Below are positions 5,244-7,020 of a stretch of 7,020 nucleotides of DNA, piece by piece. The notes under the pieces were generated by a model, which saw nothing but the letters and a program-made list of their open reading frames with translations, searched no databases and was not told the DNA's origin. The stretch spans positions 1 to 7,020 of the forward strand of contig CAZPEL010000043.1 of assembly GCA_964585585.1 (NCBI GenBank), in the 5' to 3' direction. The DNA is from CAZNAQ01 sp964585585. GTDB lineage: Bacteria; Patescibacteriota; Patescibacteriia; Patescibacteriales; JAGXOH01. A program made the position numbers and the translations under genes. Every line of letters begins with the position of its first letter. The first letter of the stretch is position 1.

Positions 5244-6285
5244 AAAAAGAGTTTTATTGGGATTATCCGGAGGACTGGATTCTGCAGCCGCGGCCCGAAT
5301 ATTAAAGAGTCAGGGTTATGACATCTTGGGTGTTTTTATGAGATTGGGCTTGGACAGTAGCGAGGATGAGGCCTATGCCAGGCAGACCTGCGAATTTTTA
5401 GGGGTCGAGTTTTATCCGGTCAATGTGGCCGAAAATTTTCAAAAAGAGATCATCCAATATTTTGTTGATTCTTACGCCCGGGGATTAACCCCGAATCCGT
5501 GTATAAAATGCAACCAGGTCATCAAATTTAGGGAATTAGTTAAGTTGGCCGATGTCTTGGGAATACCCTTAATAGCCACGGGTCATTACGCCAGGATCAA
5601 ATCCGACAAAAAGGGCTTCCGCCTTTTTAGAGGTAGAGACAGATCCAAGGACCAGTCTTATTTTCTTTATAGATTATCTCAGTTAGAGTTGGCCCGGATT
5701 CTGTTTCCCTTGGGAGAATATAGTAAAGAATATATCAAGAGCTGGGCTCAAAAAAAGGGTTTGGTTTTTAATGACTCGGAGAGCCAGGATATTTGTTTTA
5801 TTCCCGGTGATCATAATGAGTTTTTAAAAAACCGAATAGATCTGCGATCCGGACCCATAAAAACCCTGGACGGTCGAACCGTGGGCGAACACAAGGGTTT
5901 GCCCCTTTATACCATAGGACAAAGAAGGGGAGTGGATGTGGGCGGTATTGGCCCGCTGTATGTGGTTAAGCCGGATTATAAGAACAATATTTTATATGTT
6001 ACCGATAACAGTCGGGACCCGGCTCTGTTCAATTCTCGGGTAGTGATCAAGGATGTTAATTGGATATCCGGCTCGGAGCCGGACTTATCCCTGGAAGCTC
6101 AGGCGATCACCAGATACGGTCAAAAAGAGCAGGTCGCTTTAGTGAAAAAAGCTTCCAAAGGCGCTTATATGATAGAATTCTCGGAAAAACAAAGGGCCAT
6201 TACCCCCGGTCAAAGCGCGGTTATTTATCAAGAAGATGAGGTAATAGGCGGCGGAGTAATAGATCACACCCGGGACAAGGATTAG
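5236..6285 (+). CDS. mnmA: tRNA-specific 2-thiouridylase MnmA
   Basis: Cytoplasmic enzyme that thiolates U34 of tRNA Lys, Glu and Gln, using ATP to adenylate the base and a persulfide sulfur. At 349 residues it is near family length. The PP-loop SGGLDS is at 11-16. Cysteine C92 of TPNPCIKCN corresponds to E. coli C102, with an extra C89 forming CxxC. ATGHYARI is near 116 and the KDQSYFLYRLSQ block near 138. The persulfide cysteine C187 in SQDICFIPG corresponds to E. coli C199. IGQRRG (about 229) and a beta-barrel C-terminus complete the fold. All key residues are present, so it should be active. It overlaps the glycosyltransferase gene by 8 bp and is probably on the same mRNA, an unusual link for a housekeeping tRNA gene. 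Its TAG stop overlaps the lexA stop on the other strand. Confidence 0.97.
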   Translation: MAKKRVLLGLSGGLDSAAAARILKSQGYDILGVFMRLGLDSSEDEAYARQTCEFLGVEFYPVNVAENFQKEIIQYFVDSYARGLTPNPCIKCNQVIKFRELVKLADVLGIPLIATGHYARIKSDKKGFRLFRGRDRSKDQSYFLYRLSQLELARILFPLGEYSKEYIKSWAQKKGLVFNDSESQDICFIPGDHNEFLKNRIDLRSGPIKTLDGRTVGEHKGLPLYTIGQRRGVDVGGIGPLYVVKPDYKNNILYVTDNSRDPALFNSRVVIKDVNWISGSEPDLSLEAQAITRYGQKEQVALVKKASKGAYMIEFSEKQRAITPGQSAVIYQEDEVIGGGVIDHTRDKD

Positions 6286-6890
6286 TTGAATTTCCTGATA
6301 ACTCCCTTGACCACCCCTTGGATCAAGGGATCCCGGGTGTAAATAGGTTTTAATTTGGAGTTGGCCGGCTGGAGGCGGATACGGTCCTTTTCCCGGTAAA
6401 ATTTTTTAAGGGTGGCGTAGGCATTGTTCAACAAGGCCACTACTACATCTCCGTTGTTCGGGGAAGGGTTCCTTTCCACTATCACGAAATCTCCTTCCAA
6501 GATACCCTCGTCCACCATGGAGTCGCCCTTAACCTGAAGGACATAAGTGTTGGCGCTATCCTGGACAAAGTTGACCGGCACTGCAATGGTCTCTTGGCTC
6601 TCCACGGCCTCGATCGGTTCTCCGGCCGCGATCAAACCCACTAAAGGCAATTCTATGGTTCTGGTCCAGCTATCATCTATCCGGACCAATTCGATAGACC
6701 GCCCTTTGTTGTAGCCACTTTTTAGGTACCCCTTGTTTCTGAGATTTTCAATATGAGTGTGGACAGTGGCGGAACTGGAAATGCCCAGATTATCCCCGAT
6801 CTCCCTAAAAGTGGGGGAATATCCGTACTTTTTAAAGAAATTTTGGATAAAATCCAAGATCTCTTTTTGTCTTTTGGTTAAAGTGGTCAT
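6282..6890 (-). CDS. lexA: LexA repressor, SOS regulator with self-cleaving S24 domain
   Basis: Transcriptional repressor that cleaves itself when activated by RecA filaments, derepressing DNA repair genes. It has 202 residues, the same as E. coli LexA. The N-terminal winged helix-turn-helix (MTTLTKRQKEILDFI to about 66) keeps YSPTFREIGDNLGISSSATVH and the wing around KGYLKSGYNKGRS. The C-terminal peptidase-like domain has the cleavage site A89-G90 in LIAAGEPI, nucleophile S124 in GDSM and general base K162 in TLKKF, so autocleavage should be intact. The start is the standard LexA start; no Shine-Dalgarno precedes it. It is convergent with mnmA: TAA on this strand and TAG on the other share three bases, leaving no terminator between. 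The upstream region holds a good promoter and a possible self-operator, as expected for an autoregulated gene. Confidence 0.97.
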   Translation of the reverse strand: MTTLTKRQKEILDFIQNFFKKYGYSPTFREIGDNLGISSSATVHTHIENLRNKGYLKSGYNKGRSIELVRIDDSWTRTIELPLVGLIAAGEPIEAVESQETIAVPVNFVQDSANTYVLQVKGDSMVDEGILEGDFVIVERNPSPNNGDVVVALLNNAYATLKKFYREKDRIRLQPANSKLKPIYTRDPLIQGVVKGVIRKFN

Positions 6891-6911
6891 ATTTTTTATA
6901 TTAATTCTTAG

Positions 6912-6941
6912 TTATCCACAACTTATTTTTTATTATACACG
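6912..6941 (+). promoter_or_regulatory. Two directly repeated DnaA-box-like sites upstream of lexA
   Basis: TTATCCACA (6912-6920) matches the DnaA box consensus exactly, and TTATACACG (6933-6941) differs only at the last base. Both have the same orientation and start 21 bp apart, two helical turns. The second overlaps the lexA -10; the first lies in the lexA leader. A third, weaker 7/9 match is at 7006-7014. The sites could regulate lexA or mark the edge of an origin-like region; chance is also possible in AT-rich DNA. Confidence 0.4.
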
Positions 6942-6960
6942 AACAAAAATCGAAAGTAAA
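6932..6960 (-). promoter_or_regulatory. Sigma70-type promoter of lexA
   Basis: Reading the minus strand, TTTACT (6960-6955) and a perfect TATAAT (6937-6932) are separated by 17 bp. Transcription would start near 6925 and leave a leader of about 35 nt before the ATG at 6890. The spacer contains the GTTC-type repeat described separately, a fitting place for repression by LexA. Confidence 0.7.
6941..6955 (-). promoter_or_regulatory. Candidate LexA operator in the lexA promoter spacer
   Basis: On the minus strand the spacer reads TTTC-N7-GTTC, one base from the GTTC-N7-GTTC direct repeat bound by alphaproteobacterial LexA. It does not fit the Bacillus palindrome CGAAC-N4-GTTCG. ACGAACA (6939-6945) recurs at 7014-7020, cut by the window edge, so a second site may exist. 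The SOS box of this lineage is unknown to me, so this is tentative. Confidence 0.35.
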
Positions 6961-6970
6961 GCCGGACAAA

Positions 6971-6999
6971 TTGACAAGCCAAACAAAATATAGTAAATT
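6971..6999 (+). promoter_or_regulatory. Possible divergent promoter leading out of the window
   Basis: A perfect TTGACA (6971-6976) is followed at 17 bp by TAAATT (6994-6999), a weak 4/6 -10. TATAGT (6989-6994) is a better hexamer but only 12 bp away. Transcription would run right from about 7006, through the ACGAACA copy at the edge, suggesting a gene divergent from lexA. No coding sequence is visible before the window ends. Confidence 0.35.
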
Positions 7000-7020
7000 T
7001 TCAGTATATCCAGACGAACA

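Noticed and set aside
6757..6993. 78-residue plus-strand ORF over the lexA start
   Set aside because: It is antisense to the conserved LexA DNA-binding domain and has no recognisable content.

Overview
The window looks like a piece of a small-genome bacterium of the Patescibacteria/CPR type, perhaps Parcubacteria-like. This is an inference. The reasons are the style of the proteins, short intergenic spacers, few Shine-Dalgarno sites, an aberrant bacterial-type RNase P RNA, and CCCTGAGC...GTCGAAGGG palindromes of a kind I associate with such metagenomic genomes. Standard code 11 fits: TGA is the stop of the first GT4 glycosyltransferase gene. No 16S rRNA or other decisive marker is present, so the phylum is not proven. 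The N run at 1349-1448 (exactly 100 bases) shows this is a scaffold with a placeholder gap.

Layout. 1-723 (+): 3' part of tgt, a queuosine-type tRNA-guanine transglycosylase that has lost all four canonical zinc ligands. 716-745: a sigma70-type promoter overlapping the tgt stop. 752-1280 (+): rnpB, the RNase P RNA, enlarged by hairpins in P9, P12 and the P16/P17 region and with an altered L15. 1274-1474: a perfect 19-bp inverted repeat, then a GC-rich 14-bp-period repeat broken by the assembly gap. 1508-6285 (+): a tight four-gene run of a polyprenyl-phosphate sugar-1-phosphate transferase, two GT4 glycosyltransferases and mnmA, joined by an 18-20 bp spacer, an ATGA overlap and an 8-bp overlap. 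6282-6890 (-): lexA, convergent with mnmA and overlapping it at the stop codons. 6891-7020: a regulatory region with a lexA promoter, a possible LexA operator, two DnaA-box-like sites and a possible divergent promoter leaving the window.

How it fits together. Three genes serve tRNA maturation: tgt (base exchange at G34), rnpB (5' end processing) and mnmA (2-thiolation of U34). The sugar transferase and two GT4 enzymes would start and extend a lipid-linked surface glycan at the inner face of the membrane, and mnmA is probably read from the same mRNA. LexA is complete, with cleavage site and Ser/Lys dyad, so an SOS-type response is likely. I found no defence system, CRISPR array, insertion sequence or obviously new multi-gene system. 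The oddities worth following are the zinc-less TGT, the repeat-invaded RNase P RNA and the lexA upstream region.
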